Of a stretch of 64,000 nt of DNA, positions 35,551 through 47,624 are shown one piece after another (the stretch's first letter is position 1; each line of letters begins with the position of its first letter). The notes below the pieces were generated by a model. That model was given only the letters and a program-made list of their open reading frames with translations, ran no database searches and had not been told where the DNA came from. The stretch is from Myoxocephalus aenaeus. Its lineage: Eukaryota; Chordata; Actinopteri; Perciformes; Cottidae. The translations under genes were made by a program, and so were the position numbers. The stretch lies in assembly GCA_038501785.1 (NCBI GenBank), contig JBAMJR010000040.1, positions 6,783,501 to 6,847,500 of the forward strand, in the 5' to 3' direction.

Positions 35551-35699
35551 ATTCGAACAAATAAAAAAAACATACTATGCTTTAAAATCTAAGAAACTAA
35601 AATAATATTGTTGTCTTAAAAAAAAAAAAAAAAAAATACAAAACATTAGAAAACAAACCTAAAAAAGTGAAACTCCGTTCACCCTTATAGAACCCTGAG

Positions 35700-35897
35700 G
35701 ACACTAGCACTAGCACTAACTGCTGAACAATATTCAATGGCACATGCACTTTATGATGATCCACTTATTTATCTGTCTACTTGTGATGTGAATGTTTCTA
35801 TGGTTGTTTTTAATATTTGTCTTTACTGTAAGAGCTGCTAAACAGTTTTTCGTTGTTTTCGTGACAATGACAATAAAAAGTATTCTATTCTATTAAA
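35700..35897 (+). mobile_element. LINE 3'-tail fragment
   Basis: GCACTTTATGATGATCC, a GATGTGAATGTTTCTAT stretch and the ending GACAATAAAAAG followed by (TATTC)n are typical of 3' untranslated ends of fish non-LTR elements, with a short microsatellite in place of poly(A). No coding part is present, so it would be a strongly 5'-truncated insertion. Confidence 0.5.
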
Positions 35898-37862
35898 TCT
35901 GCCTAAAATGTATCGGTGACGGTGATGAGTGGTCGTCAGCAGACCAGCTGAGGCAAACAGGTACCATGTCACTGCACCTATTGATGTGATTTGTCCAAAA
36001 GCAATAACACCTTTTATATACTACCACTTTTTTGGGATATTGTTTAGCACCTTGAAGAGGGACACACCTGCATGAGATCTGATGCTCATGCCCTCGCCCC
36101 TGAAAATCTTTTCCGTATTTGCTTTTTTTCTTCCTTTTTTGTGTGTGTGAGGGGGGGGGGGGGGGGGGCTTTATTCATAGACATGTGACACGGGGAGCTT
36201 CTTTGATCAGGAACACTGCGAGAAACGCGCTCGCAGACAGCTTTCCAAAGAAATGTGTTTTTTCCATTGAAGATTTGGAGAAAATAAGCCTTTCATAAGT
36301 AGGTGTAAAGTGGTAGTCATTTTTTTCTTCTATCTAGGATGATAAACTCATGAAGGATATGGGGTTCTTTCCATTATTCATTAATTTGTATATTTCATGT
36401 CTAATGGATTGATATATTCCGAGGAGCAAAGATTTAGATCCCCATAGGTCTTAATAAATGTAATGAAAAGGGTAAACTAACCAAAGTATGGACAATATAA
36501 ATTTGCTCTAAATAAAGAGACCACATAGATTACTTAATATTAGCTATGATATTAAGACCCAAGTCGTATAGAGCTGAGACCTTCATTTCATCTATAAACA
36601 CTTCAGCACAATCAGATTGTAATCAGGCAAACAGGTTAGCCAGACTATCTAAACCTCTTAATTCAGAGGTAAAAACGCAATGCACCCAAAATATATGAAT
36701 TCCTTGTGGTACAAGAAAACTGTGCAGATTAGGTCAAAGTTGAACCAGGAAGTCCGCCTGTGATGAATGTCAATGGACGGCAACAGTTTCGCCATTTGCC
36801 TAAAGTTTGTATTTCAGTTTTTCTCAGAGTTGTGTGTGTGTCCACCTGGCAAACGTCCAATTTTCACTGACTTTCTAGTTTCAGAAGGTCGCTCTCTTTG
36901 TGACAACGGCTCAAACATTCATCTGCAGTGTTGGAGCATCTTGAGGAGAGTGTATGATTCTACTAGTGGCTTCTTCAAAATAAAACTATCTTTCTGTATA
37001 GAAACGAGTGTGTGTGCTTCAAGCCCCCGTCCTATAAAGATAAAAGTCTGACTTCAGTAATTACTGCTATTTCACTTTGGTCCAACTTATGAAGCACAAT
37101 TTCATTTAGTATGAAACCACAACATTGCCTTCATTTCATATTCACCAGCGGCATGCAGCCTTTACTTTCTGCGGCTTTCTTTTATCAATAATTGAATAAG
37201 CAAACATGCTGTGTGAAAAGTGATCCACGAACCGAGGGAAACCAGTCAACCTGCCTCAGTGTGTCAACAACAGACGTGGATTGATTTTGGCAGGGATCAC
37301 ATGTGACACAACTGATTTCTGTCGACAGATATGTTCTCCTAAAGGCTCAGAATGAAACGTTGGGTCCAAACCGGTGCCGCACATTTCATAACAGGAGTTA
37401 CCTGGGATTATTTATAACAATAGACCCCTTTTCTTTGTCAGCAAACATAACATATTTGTCTGGGCAGCAGAATAATTCGCTAAACACGAGCTGGCGAGTT
37501 TAGCTAGCGAGTTCTTTTTGTATGTACAGTCACTCACTCTTTCTGCGACTGTGAGTGTAACCTGAGAAAGTTAACATTAACCAGTGGGACCATATTAACC
37601 AGCCTCTTTGACGCTGGCAGACTGCTTCGCCGTCGGGGGCGCAGACGGGAGCTCTGGAGATGACTGCTAGCTAGCTGGCTAGCCGCCCTTGAATAAACTG
37701 CAGCCTCTCTCCTCCTGGAGTATTTAAAGGGACAGTCCACACCCTAAAAACTAACTTTTTTCAAAGGACCATTAATGCTTACCATTAAAACTTTTGTCAG
37801 CCTGTGAATTCCATTTAATTCCACTACCCCTTGAGTTATTCTCACGAGGATAGCACTGGTGG

Positions 37863-37866
<4 letters not shown>
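35898..37866. other. Non-genic interval
   Basis: No gene recognised. An 18-base G run lies at 36151-36168. TTTAAAGGGACAGTCCACACC near 37727 resembles the terminus of a common fish TTAA-targeting MITE, but no second end was found. Confidence 0.5.

Positions 37867-37952
<86 letters not shown>
37867..37952. repeat. (GT)n microsatellite
   Basis: About 43 uninterrupted GT units. It immediately precedes the dispersed repeat at 37960. Confidence 0.98.
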
Positions 37953-37958
<6 letters not shown>

Positions 37959-37959
37959 A

Positions 37960-38330
37960 GGGTGCTGAAACACAGCAGAGGAGATCAATAGACCATCTCA
38001 ACAAAGCCAGGTACTTTATTTTAGGCCAATATGTTGGCATACACTACAGTGTGTGTATTAATATTTCTTTATTCATTCCTTTATTTGTTTCTATGGGCTA
38101 TCACTGAGAAGATTATTGCCCGTTTGTAGCCGTTACCAGGGTTCAAGCCCGATGGCCGCAGCGGGATGCTCTGCACGTAAAAGATACAACGGCAGATCTG
38201 AGCTGCCAGAAATTATATATTTTTTCTTCTTGTGGCAAACCTCTGCTGTTTCTCTTACTGACTGACCGACTGACTTAGTGAAGCGTGAGAGACGACTGAC
38301 GCTTGTGAAGGGAACGCAACCTTCCTCAGC
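37960..38330 (+). repeat. Diverged dispersed repeat, copy 1
   Basis: Colinear words are shared with 61605-62170: CTGAAACACAGCAGAG with GATCAATAGACCATCTCA, AACAAAGCCAG followed by TTTATTTTA, TATGGGCTAT followed by GATTATTGC, and CTCTTACTGACTG followed by GAGACGACTGACGCT. Spacing differs, as expected of old copies with indels. No coding motif. Confidence 0.6.
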
Positions 38331-39025
38331 ACCGACGACGTGAATGTGAGCCGTCAGAACACAGTGGGCCCTGAGCTGAACACCTGCCTTTGAGACAGAG
38401 GCAGTTAATATCAGCCGGGGGCCATGGACTGACATTGATTGAATCAAAATTACACATTCATCGCAGATTGGCAGTGCATTAGCTAGCAAATGAGGCTTTC
38501 AAAATGTCTTTTTCGACACGGAAAAAGTTGCGGTGAGGGGCAGCAATTCTACTTTGACATCATCTCAATAGTTTTCCTCCTCTAGTGGTTCTCTAATGGG
38601 CCTACTTAAGTAGAACCTTGCGCCGCTCTATCACACTGAGTTGCGGCGCTCGCCTGACAAGAAAGGACATTTCCGTGGAAGTCACCGATGTCAGCCGTGT
38701 GGAAAAGTACAGTGCACGTGCACAGAAGCGCGCAGACCGGGCTTGACGTCTTCGATGATTCTATATTCTTTGAGTTCGCGGGCATGTATCGTCAAGATAA
38801 TAATGAGATAAGATTCCTGAGTGCTCCTATTTTTGAGCTACGAGGCCGAGGCCGTCCGCTCTATCGGGTGTGAATCTGCGCGGGCGGCCGGAATCTCAGA
38901 CAGGATGTCATCACTTTGTTTGGAGGAAACAACATTCTGACACCTCGGAGAAGAGTGGCGACGTCGCTGTCGGTCTCTGGAGAGACGTTTTCCCAGCAAA
39001 CGAGGACACTGTCAAAACGAGGACA

Positions 39026-39059
<34 letters not shown>

Positions 39060-39875
39060 TAAATAAGATGGCAGACAATTTGAGCAAGCAGACAGGCTCC
39101 GAGACAAAGTGTCCACACAAACCCGAACACGAAAGATTTAACAGTAGGCGAGATTGCAGGCACCGGGTGGCACTTTCACACCTCTCCGTCTTCCTCGTCT
39201 CTCATTTGTCCCTCTTTCGCGGTGACAGGGCCCAATGGGAGAGTTGTGTGAAGGACAGGGGAGAGAGAGTGATGCGGCTGATGTGTGTGTCCATTAGTCT
39301 GGGAGGAGATCGTGTGTTAAAAAAAGCCCACAGAAAAATGCATGACAGCTGTTGTATGATGTGACAAGGGGATTAACCTACAGTTATATTTTAAAGAAAA
39401 AAATTAAATGTGCCAATTCTGATATGGTCACACTCAAAGTCTTGATGATCTTTATGGTGTTCTTTACTGTTGACGAGCAGCAAATGAAGAAACCCCTTCA
39501 TTCAGCAAACCACCCGACCAGAAGGTGTCAGCCTTTGTATATTAACTTGAGAGACGATCTGGCAGCTTCATCTCGACTTCCCAAACTTTTTTTTTTAAAG
39601 TTCAACAAGTGTTTTATGCTGGACTTTCATGTTTGTGTCAAGAAATGTGAGATGCACCGATTGACCGGCTGTAGGGCTGCAATGGATCACCAAAACTCAC
39701 GGTTCGGATCGCGTCACGGTTTTAAGTCACGCTTCGGATCAGCAGGAGAAAAAAAGCTTGTCGATGAGCCACATCGTGGTATTGATACACATTGTTTTTG
39801 TTTTTTTCCCATCCCGTAAAGTCATCAAACAGCCCCAAAAGTCAGTGTACACCGTCACACATTGAAATAAATGTT
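38331..39875. other. Non-genic interval
   Basis: No gene recognised. A (CA)n tract lies at 39028-39056. The 39672-39780 stretch (TAGGGCTGCAATGGATC and following) resembles a degenerate hAT terminus, but only one side is visible. The 155-codon frame at 39352-39819 has no domain. Confidence 0.45.
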
Positions 39876-39965
39876 ATCCTTTATAATAATAATAATAATA
39901 AATTTAATTTATATAGTGCTTTTCGTGGTTCTCAAAGACACTTGACGAAACATTTTTCAAATCAT
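39876..39965 (-). mobile_element. LINE/SINE 3'-tail fragment
   Basis: An (AAT)n run is followed by AATTTAATTTATATAGTGCTTTTC and CTCAAAGACACTTGACG-like sequence. In the reverse orientation this is the widespread fish 3'-tail ending in a short microsatellite. Only the tail is present. Confidence 0.5.
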
Positions 39966-40245
39966 CATTTAAGCTATACAATAAAAAACAGATACATATA
40001 TTATACTTTGCTATTGTCATCTGTAGTGGGTATTACTGTATAAACACACAATTCAAATAATCAGGAAATTAAAGATTGTATTTTTACTGATAAGAAATAT
40101 ATTTTCTTGGGTGATTTAAAAAAAAGTTTTTTCTGAAGCCTTGCTGTTAATTCTAGTTCTGAGATTCTGAAGACTTTTTGAAACATTGTATTTGGCCCAG
40201 AAAATTGCAACCATGATCATCTGTAGAAGAAATCCTGAAAAGTAA

Positions 40246-40248
<3 letters not shown>

Positions 40249-40305
<57 letters not shown>
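40249..40305. repeat. (GT)n microsatellite
   Basis: About 28 GT units; the frames across it are Cys-Val or Thr-His repeats. Confidence 0.97.
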
Positions 40306-40308
<3 letters not shown>

Positions 40309-41500
40309 AGCTTGCGGATGTGTTCCCAACTTGAAGCACACTCACATATTTGCACTGCATGTTTGCCTCTGCGTGCGTACTTGGCCCGGCACCAGCAGTT
40401 TAGCATTTAACACCTGTGTACCAGGCGTCGCCTCATGAGCCTCATGAGCCTCTGCGCCGCTACACTTTCTTCACCAGGCTGAAAATGGAGTTGACTCCAG
40501 CCAAGTCCCCCACGAGAACACACATCTTGGGGTCTGCGGGGAGTATTTCAACACTCCGCGTGAATAATAGCAGCACTTTGTACTGAGGGAGATGTTTTTT
40601 TACCCCTTTCTCTCACCTCTCTCTGGCTTTCTGAAGGCCTTTGCAGCTCACCGCAGGGACCTTTCTTTAAAGTAAAGACGTTGACCTTTACAAATAGAGG
40701 TGGATCGCGGCCAAGACTGCCGCTGCTCAGTATCTGTGCATCACCATACGGGGACGACGCATTTATGCCACAAGTACTTCGGGAAGGCACACTAAATGGG
40801 TTCACATGCACTTTGTGTTTTTTTTTTTTTTTTCCATCAGCTTCTATTTTTCTGGCGATTTCTGGAGAGCGGTGGAAATTGGCAGAGAAAGTTTGATGAC
40901 ACAGGCTCGAAACCTTTTCGCGACGTAAACACCCGATGATGGAAAAACACTCGAGCGGTGCTTGAAATTTTATGAAAAGGCCTTCTGCGGAGTGTGGAAC
41001 TGAATGGCTTTGGTAAATCTCTGCCGGATGCCGAAGCTGCAGCTCAACGGGAGAAAGCAACATCCGATTGTTTTTGTGGTATTAACTTTTTAATGTCAAT
41101 AGAAATGTGTTAACGACTACAATATTTCCTTCTTTTCAGTTTCTCTTCCTCATCATTACACTTTTCTTTCACATCACAAACACACATTTTTATTCCTGTA
41201 TTCATGTAGTACCAAAGCTTAAACTCTAATCAACAAATCTCTGTGAGAAAGAATTGCATGAAGGTTAACTGTTCAATAAATACATGAATGTTAACTTTGA
41301 TGACAGGGCAACTAATTAGCTGACGAATGTTCGATACTCTCTGGTTAGCAGGAAATCACATCTTCTAAAATGGTGGAGCATATTTTGGTGGTCAGCATTA
41401 TTTTTAAAATACAGTATCTACCACATATTACAAATCTAAATGGTGTACGACTTTTACACGCACAGTCAAATTCCACTAATAATCCTAATAAGAAAAAAAA
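40306..41500. other. Non-genic interval
   Basis: The 171-codon minus frame at 40548-41063 is the longest non-repeat, non-LINE frame of this part. It has a Lys run from a poly-T tract and no recognisable domain, so I treat it as chance. Nothing else is supported. Confidence 0.45.
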
Positions 41501-41687
41501 ATGGAATTTGATGTTGCTCATGTAAACATCATATTCCATTTGGATATTCTTAATTACGCCTTATTTCAAATAGAGCTTTTTCCAATTCAAGACACGTGGG
41601 ATATACCGATAATATTTGGGTTTTGCATTTGGATTATGCGCCTCAATAGGGTTGATTTACGGCACTTTGCCCAGAAGGAAAAACCCA

Positions 41688-41935
41688 CATTTCTGGTCGG
41701 AAGGAGAAACACATACTTTTAAGCATTATGAAAGACAGGTTTGGGGATATGATCAAATATCGCAACGCCGACCTTTTCAAGAAGGTGGTTAAAGGAATGA
41801 AAGAGGGAGGCTGTGCTCGCACGCTCGAACAAGTCTGCCACCGGTGAAAAACATCAAACATATTTTGATGCAAGGAAGCTAAATGGCACAGGCGGCTCCT
41901 GCCTTTCCACTTTTCCATATTTTGAGATGATAAAT
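41688..41935 (+). pseudogene. Myb/SANT-like DNA-binding domain, broken
   Basis: The start reads FWSEGETHTF (41690-41719). After a one-base shift it continues through YRNADLFKKVVKGMKE and CARTLEQVCHR, then a TGA at 41845-41847 where the family has Trp of the RWK motif. After another shift DARKLNGTGGSCLSTFPYF follows. The Trp-Ser-Glu start, the N-LF spacing and the R-T-Q-C-RWK third helix are the trihelix/Myb-SANT-like signature seen in Harbinger-associated proteins. Three lesions in about 80 codons rule out function. The domain would bind transposon ends; the assignment is by motif memory only. Confidence 0.75.
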
Positions 41936-41992
41936 GACATGCACGTAAACGGGAATATCAGTGGAATATTCATCTTCATAAGCCATGTAAAC

Positions 41993-42645
41993 CAGCGGTC
42001 CCCAACCTTTTTTGAGCCACAGACCGGTTTTGTGTCAGACAATATTTTCACGGACCAGCCTTCACGGTGTGGGCGAAAAATATGACGTAATAAATATGAC
42101 GAAATAAATATGACGTAAATGATACGACCGGCATAAAGACAATTATAAAGTGCATAAAGATACAACTCACCATTACGCCGAATTAGTGAGAGCCCTGAGC
42201 TTGTTTCTCTGCTACGAGCCGGCCCCATCTCGGGGTGACGGGAGAAAAAGACCGACCCCCAACGTGTTTATGTCTACTGACTCTACTCCGTAACTTAAAC
42301 CTTTATGTGCACTCTGTAAACCCGCTTCACAAAGACAGGATGTTGAAATGGAGGCAGGGTTTCAGAGCTTTTTTGATGATCTCAGTATACTGCCTTGATT
42401 TTAATCCAGAACACCGAGTTGAAACAGACTTTTAAGTTTCATTTTTGGGGTAACGTATTACGTAACCTCTTGACATGTATCAAGAGGTTACATTTGAGGC
42501 TACGCACAGACGGATGTATAGGGTCATTTTTCAAAAAAATATATCGAAATATCGACTTTTTTTTCATAAATTCTTTCTCTGCGGCCCGGTACAAAGGGAC
42601 CTACGGACCGGTACCGGGCCGCGGCCCGGGGGTTGGGGACCGCTG
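41993..42645. mobile_element. Non-autonomous hAT, 653 bp, exact 8-bp duplication
   Basis: Terminal inverted repeats CAGCGGTCCCCAACC and GGTTGGGGACCGCTG (15 bp, perfect) are flanked by ATGTAAAC at 41985-41992 and 42646-42653. Subterminal GGCCCGG and GACCGG words are repeated near the right end. An internal perfect hairpin (12-bp arms GTAACCTCTTGA) lies at about 42459-42488. No transposase frame is seen. Complete at both ends, and younger than the Myb-carrying element it interrupts. Confidence 0.95.
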
Positions 42646-42710
42646 ATGTAAACGACATATTTGGAATATTGTCTTTTTGGGAATATTGGTGCACGTAAAC
42701 ATAGTCATTG

Positions 42711-43756
42711 AAACAGAAGGTTTCATCCTCTGGGGAGCATGAATGTGCTCCCTAAGTTTCAAGGCATTGCCCATTCAATTTTGATATTTCTGGCATGTCT
42801 TATTTGGCCTTGGAGTAAAAGTCACAGTCACCAGCCACATTAGAATTTATTCTAGCTTTGCATGGACCAAAGTGTTGGTCGAGGGGAAGCTTTGAGCGGC
42901 CGTGGTGCAAAACTAAGGGTCAGCAGGTCATCAGAAACATGGAGTCACTCTCCAGCGGCCATAGATACTAAGAACGCCTTGACAATCTGGCATGTAGTTG
43001 TCAAGAATCATCGCCTCCACCAGCAGCAGACAAAGGTTTCAGCTAACTCTTGTCGGGTGAAGAAAAGCCCATTGTTTCAGCGTTTTGGATGAAGATGACT
43101 TTTACTGTTGCTATTGTTGCAACAGAGAAAGTATTTTACATTGTTGGAGACATAACGTCAGCAGGAGGTCTCAGTTGTTGTTGTTGTTTTTTTTCAGTAC
43201 ATTTTGGACCGCAAATTGCACTTTTATTATTCTCATACAGGCAGAAGACTGTTAAATGCTTCCAAATGAATACAGTTAATTAAAAAAAATAGCCGAATAC
43301 TTTCAAAAATATTTCATCTGCTTTTTTCCTGTTTTGTCAGTTGCGTTTAATCAACTGCCAGCTAGGTTTCATATTGCAATTTAATGGACTATGGACACAA
43401 TTGAATGGTTTGGCATAGAAATAGCCAAAAAACATTACTACTACTTCAATTTATTGAATCAAAGAAGAATTTATTAAGAATAAAATTCAGTGAGGAGATT
43501 TCCAAAGACTACTTCCCCAACTAATTTTTCTCTCAGCACAAGTGCAGTCATCCATCTACTTTCGAAATTAATCCAAACTGAATGACATGACATTTGAGTT
43601 TTTTATATTGTTTAAGACAAGACAAGTGTTTAGATTTTTGTTGTTGTACCATGCCAGGCAAAAATAGCACTTAATGTGAGACGAAATTACTTTTGAAAAT
43701 AGTTTAACAGTTTAAAGTGTGTGACAGAAAGTTTTTCTCTATTTATTTTCTCCTCC

Positions 43757-43767
<11 letters not shown>
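42711..43767. other. Non-genic interval
   Basis: I see no gene or recognisable repeat apart from AT-rich sequence. Confidence 0.5.

Positions 43768-43832
<65 letters not shown>
43768..43832. repeat. (CA)n microsatellite
   Basis: A CT-rich lead-in followed by about 32 CA units. Confidence 0.97.
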
Positions 43833-43837
<5 letters not shown>

Positions 43838-44242
43838 TAACGCCTGCTGGTTGCCTGCCAACCAGAGCTGCCAACCAGTCTGCGCCTTTTCTTTTTTTTT
43901 TGTATGGCAATATCCAGACAGGAAGCAGAGGAGGTCCTTCCCTGACATCACACGCTCGTATCCCGTCGCATGTTCACCCATTATGATTCTCAACGTAACC
44001 ACATTCTTGATTATAAACCGATACATCCCAATTTCTCTTTTTCCCCCTGTTGTTGAAGAGGAGAGCACGCACACTTTCAGTGATCCCGTCTTTCTCTAAA
44101 GAGGTAAGGAGGGATCGAAGGTAGCGGGCGCCTCTCCAGGGTGTCCTTTGGATTAGGGTGAACCACCTGGACGTGCAGCACTTCACAGGAGACAGACAAA
44201 CACATAAGCAGACGCACAAAAAGTGGGAGGAATTGGCCAGCT

Positions 44243-44243
<1 letters not shown>

Positions 44244-44307
<64 letters not shown>
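44244..44307. repeat. (GT)n microsatellite
   Basis: About 32 GT units, 410 bp from the preceding CA tract and complementary to it. Confidence 0.97.
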
Positions 44308-44310
<3 letters not shown>

Positions 44311-46898
44311 GAGATATGCAGAGCTCCTCATGCCTTTCCCAGTGGATTTCCTATCACAACACATTACACACTTTCTAGCTCTCACCTCCTCCTAAATCCA
44401 TCCCTCTTACTCTCTCGTACATATACACATTAATGCGCACACACATCACTGCACAATACAAAACCAAACCACACACACACACAGACACAGAGAGAGAGAG
44501 AGAGCGAGAGACTTGTACTCTATAGCTGAGTAACATGCAAAGACAAAGTGCGGTGGGAGGTTTGGATGCTGTCCCAGTCTTTATTGGGAAGAGGGCCAGT
44601 GGTGGAGTGACGCTGAGAGCCTTATTGGGCCCACTCTACCTCCCACATGACATCCTCTTAATGTTCTACAGACAGAATGGGAAAGCTCCGCGGTCATACC
44701 TTGATGCAATCATATTCCAAAAGCAGCTAATTAAGAGTTTTGTTCAGAATACATGTTATTTTCCAGAAAGAAAATAGTATGTGGAGGTTGTAATTCAATA
44801 TGATCCTAAATTAAACTCCAGTGATTGCGTTTTACCACATTTTCTTGTGCAAATGGATGATTGCAAGCAAGCTGTAATCATACAACAATTCACTCAAGGT
44901 TTTCGGTGATGTAATGCATTAGCGTGGACAATTATATTGCAGCTATATCGCATTGGTATACATGACGGACAATAAGCAACACGAAATGTCATTACAGGAA
45001 GGCCATAGTAAGCTCGAGGATATTATGAAATATTGCACACATAACACATTTATTGTTCAACAGCAATAAGTCATCACATACATTTTTTTTAAAGTAAGAG
45101 ATAGATATTTAAAACGTTTTATATTGCATTTTCGAATTAGAAATAAAATAAAATTCACCCTTCAGAAAAAATATTGTTTAAAACTCACTGAACACGAATA
45201 TAGCTATCTGCCCAAAATAATTGGTCAGATTATGGACCTTTTGCTGTCGTGACAATTTTTTTCACTTCCTGTTTGAACGCAATTATATTTTTCCTTCCGG
45301 TTTAGAGCTAGAAGCGATAAACAGTGAATAATATTTAGCAGCTTCACTGTGGCGATCGGGAGGACGACATAAAAAAATGGCCGGAAATCACATATAATCA
45401 ACAGGTGCTTCTGTGTTTTTGTAGTTCATTTACTATCATGGACTACAAAAACACAGAAGCACCTGTCGATCTGACTCTGCATACTAAAGCACACTGCCAG
45501 AAGGATAGACAAAGTTATGTACAGAGCGGTGAAAATAACAAATATATGTTCATCTACGAAGCGAATTGGACCAACCTGTCTTGTATAGAGAGTAATTATA
45601 ACAACAATGTCATGATGGGCTTTTTGTATGCCGACCGGCTGGTCTCACACAGCCAGCAGCTACTCAAAGCTCCAAAAACGTTGTTGTTAATTTTGAAATG
45701 GGCGTTATTGGATACACTTATCACAGAATTGGAAATCTAAATGCTCATTTTGTTTCCTGAAAAATTATGAAAACCTAATACCAGCTTTAGAAATGAAAAT
45801 GAAAGACAATGGGCTTGAAAAAGTACTTGAAAGTCTTCTGTATGGACACTGTGGTGGGCTGGCTACAGCACAAAAAAGTAGAAAACAACAATAAACAATT
45901 TACAACTATTGGTTATTTGTAAATACCAATACATTTTTAAAAGGTCCCTTGAGCCATTTAGCGTAGTTCACACTACAAGACTTTAGTACTAAGATTTTTA
46001 GATCAGGGGCAAACTGCCGATTAATAAAAGGAAATTAGAAGATAAAAATAAAAGGTATTTCACAGGGCCTTATTCTTTATATCCCCACACAGATTAGAAA
46101 TGTAATAGTAACCATAAAAGCCATGATTGTATTCAAAAGTACAGATACTAATGAAACTACATCTGGTCCATTGTCCACACCCGCAGAACTGTAACAGGCA
46201 ATAAGACAGGCAAATGCTATGAGACACTGCACGAAAACACAAAAAAGAAACTATCCAACACATGTAAGTGACGCCTGTCAAAGATGGCATGCTGTTGCGA
46301 AACTAACCAGAAACGTCTCCTTTCCATCACCGTGTGGGTGGTTCACAATCACATCCATCACACCCTCTGTGGGTTGTGTGAGCCCTGCTAGCCACCATAG
46401 CTGTCATCCTAATATGATGGATTTTGATGAAATGCCTCCCACAAGATGAGGAAGAGGTACTGGAGCTGTCAAGGGTCATACACTGTGGACTTCCATCTGA
46501 ATTACCCGCAGCCCTCACTCTGTTTTACTCCATGGCTTTAAAAAATAAAACGTTTTAAAAATTCTGAATTTATGTTGATGAATCCTGCAAGGCACCCTCT
46601 GAGGCCTCTGAAGCAGCCACCGGGCGTCCCCTCATACTGATATTAATCCAGCAGTTGTTATCGGGCATATCCCACACAGAGAAGGACAGCATGGGGCTTG
46701 GTTGGTGTTGGGGAGAGTCACCTCACCTGAGGCCAGATCTTGGGGTAAATGCGAGGATCCCAATTCTGACAGGGTGTCAATACAAAGCAATTTACGGGAC
46801 CCCATGAAGAATCGACCCCCTGGATAACAGGCAATTTCTCTGCTCGGCTGGTCACCACGGCTCGCAGAAGACCAAATCAGAGCAGAGAGAGCAAAGCA
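44308..46898. other. Non-genic interval with a perfect hairpin
   Basis: No gene recognised. Short CA and GA runs lie at 44470-44508. A perfect inverted repeat lies at 45401-45466 (separate entry). The minus-strand stretch 46731-46863 has exon-like edges but no known domain (see findings). Confidence 0.45.
45401..45466. repeat. Perfect 25-bp inverted repeat
   Basis: The arms ACAGGTGCTTCTGTGTTTTT+GTAGT (45401-45425) and their exact complement (45442-45466) surround a 16-base loop. The 111-codon + frame 45405-45740 begins inside the left arm. I do not recognise its protein. Confidence 0.95.
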
Positions 46899-46905
46899 GA
46901 CACAC

Positions 46906-46973
<68 letters not shown>

Positions 46974-46994
46974 ACAGAGAGAGAGAGAGAGAGA
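46899..46994. repeat. (CA)n then (GA)n microsatellite
   Basis: CA run to about 46970, then a GA run. It accounts for the Val-Cys block of the 193-codon minus frame across it. Confidence 0.97.
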
Positions 46995-47624
46995 GGATGC
47001 GATTAGGGCCATATACTGTAGAGCATCAACACATGCCCAGAGTGATGCACTGGGGACATTTACACATGTACTCATACAATAGGGCTTAAGCACACACACA
47101 CATAGCTGATATGGATGCGGCTCAGGAGAGAGGAAGGATGTGAATGCAGTGTTCACTGCGGAATAAGAGGCAGAACCAGACCGAGAGAAGGAAAGAAAAT
47201 TAACCAAAGACACCGGGAAACTCCCACTGAAAGAAAATGGATTCTGAAAACGAATGAATGGTGTTATTTAAAGAAAAGAAAGGCGAGTTAGAGATAGTTT
47301 TTATGACAAAAGGACAACATTGAGAGGGCTGCTTTTCAAGGTTTCGAGCTAGTCCCCTTCAGCTATCATGAAGGGAATGCTAATGCTTTGGCGTGGGTTT
47401 GTTTAACACATTGGGTGCAACAGTTTCTCTTTGTTTAACCTGAAGATACAGGATAGTGATTAGCAGACGTGGTAGCATTAATCTGACACAAAAGAAACAA
47501 ACAATCCCCCCCCTTTCCAATGTTCTTCTGATTTTGCAAAGGATCTCTCTTTGTGCTGTGTGTCAGAATAGCAAAGTCTCTGACTCGTTTATCAGTTTTC
47601 TGCATTGGCTAATCCTCACACAAA
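46995..47624. other. Non-genic interval
   Basis: I see no gene or recognisable repeat. Confidence 0.5.

Larger units (their letters stand above)
41501..42710 (+). mobile_element. Element remnant with a Myb/SANT-like gene, split by a hAT
   Basis: Recurring words of the type ATGTAAAC / CACGTAAAC and GGAATATT mark both outer parts (41520-41560 and 41940-41985; 42646-42710). The middle codes for a broken Myb/SANT-like domain protein. Such proteins are the usual partner ORF of Harbinger-type transposons, which suggests that superfamily; the DDE nuclease is absent and the element ends are not defined. The 653-bp hAT at 41993 interrupts it. Confidence 0.55.

Noticed and set aside
37727..37770. TTAA-type MITE terminus (AAAGGGACAGTCCACACC)
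   Set aside because: A second terminus was not found, so no element is called.
38140..38170. GGTTCAAGCCCG as a tRNA B box
   Set aside because: No A box at the right distance on either strand.
39352..39819. 155-codon + frame
   Set aside because: It crosses a decayed hAT-like end and has no domain.
40548..41063. 171-codon minus frame
   Set aside because: No recognisable domain, Lys run from poly-T, no support for expression; length is within chance for 64 kb in six frames.
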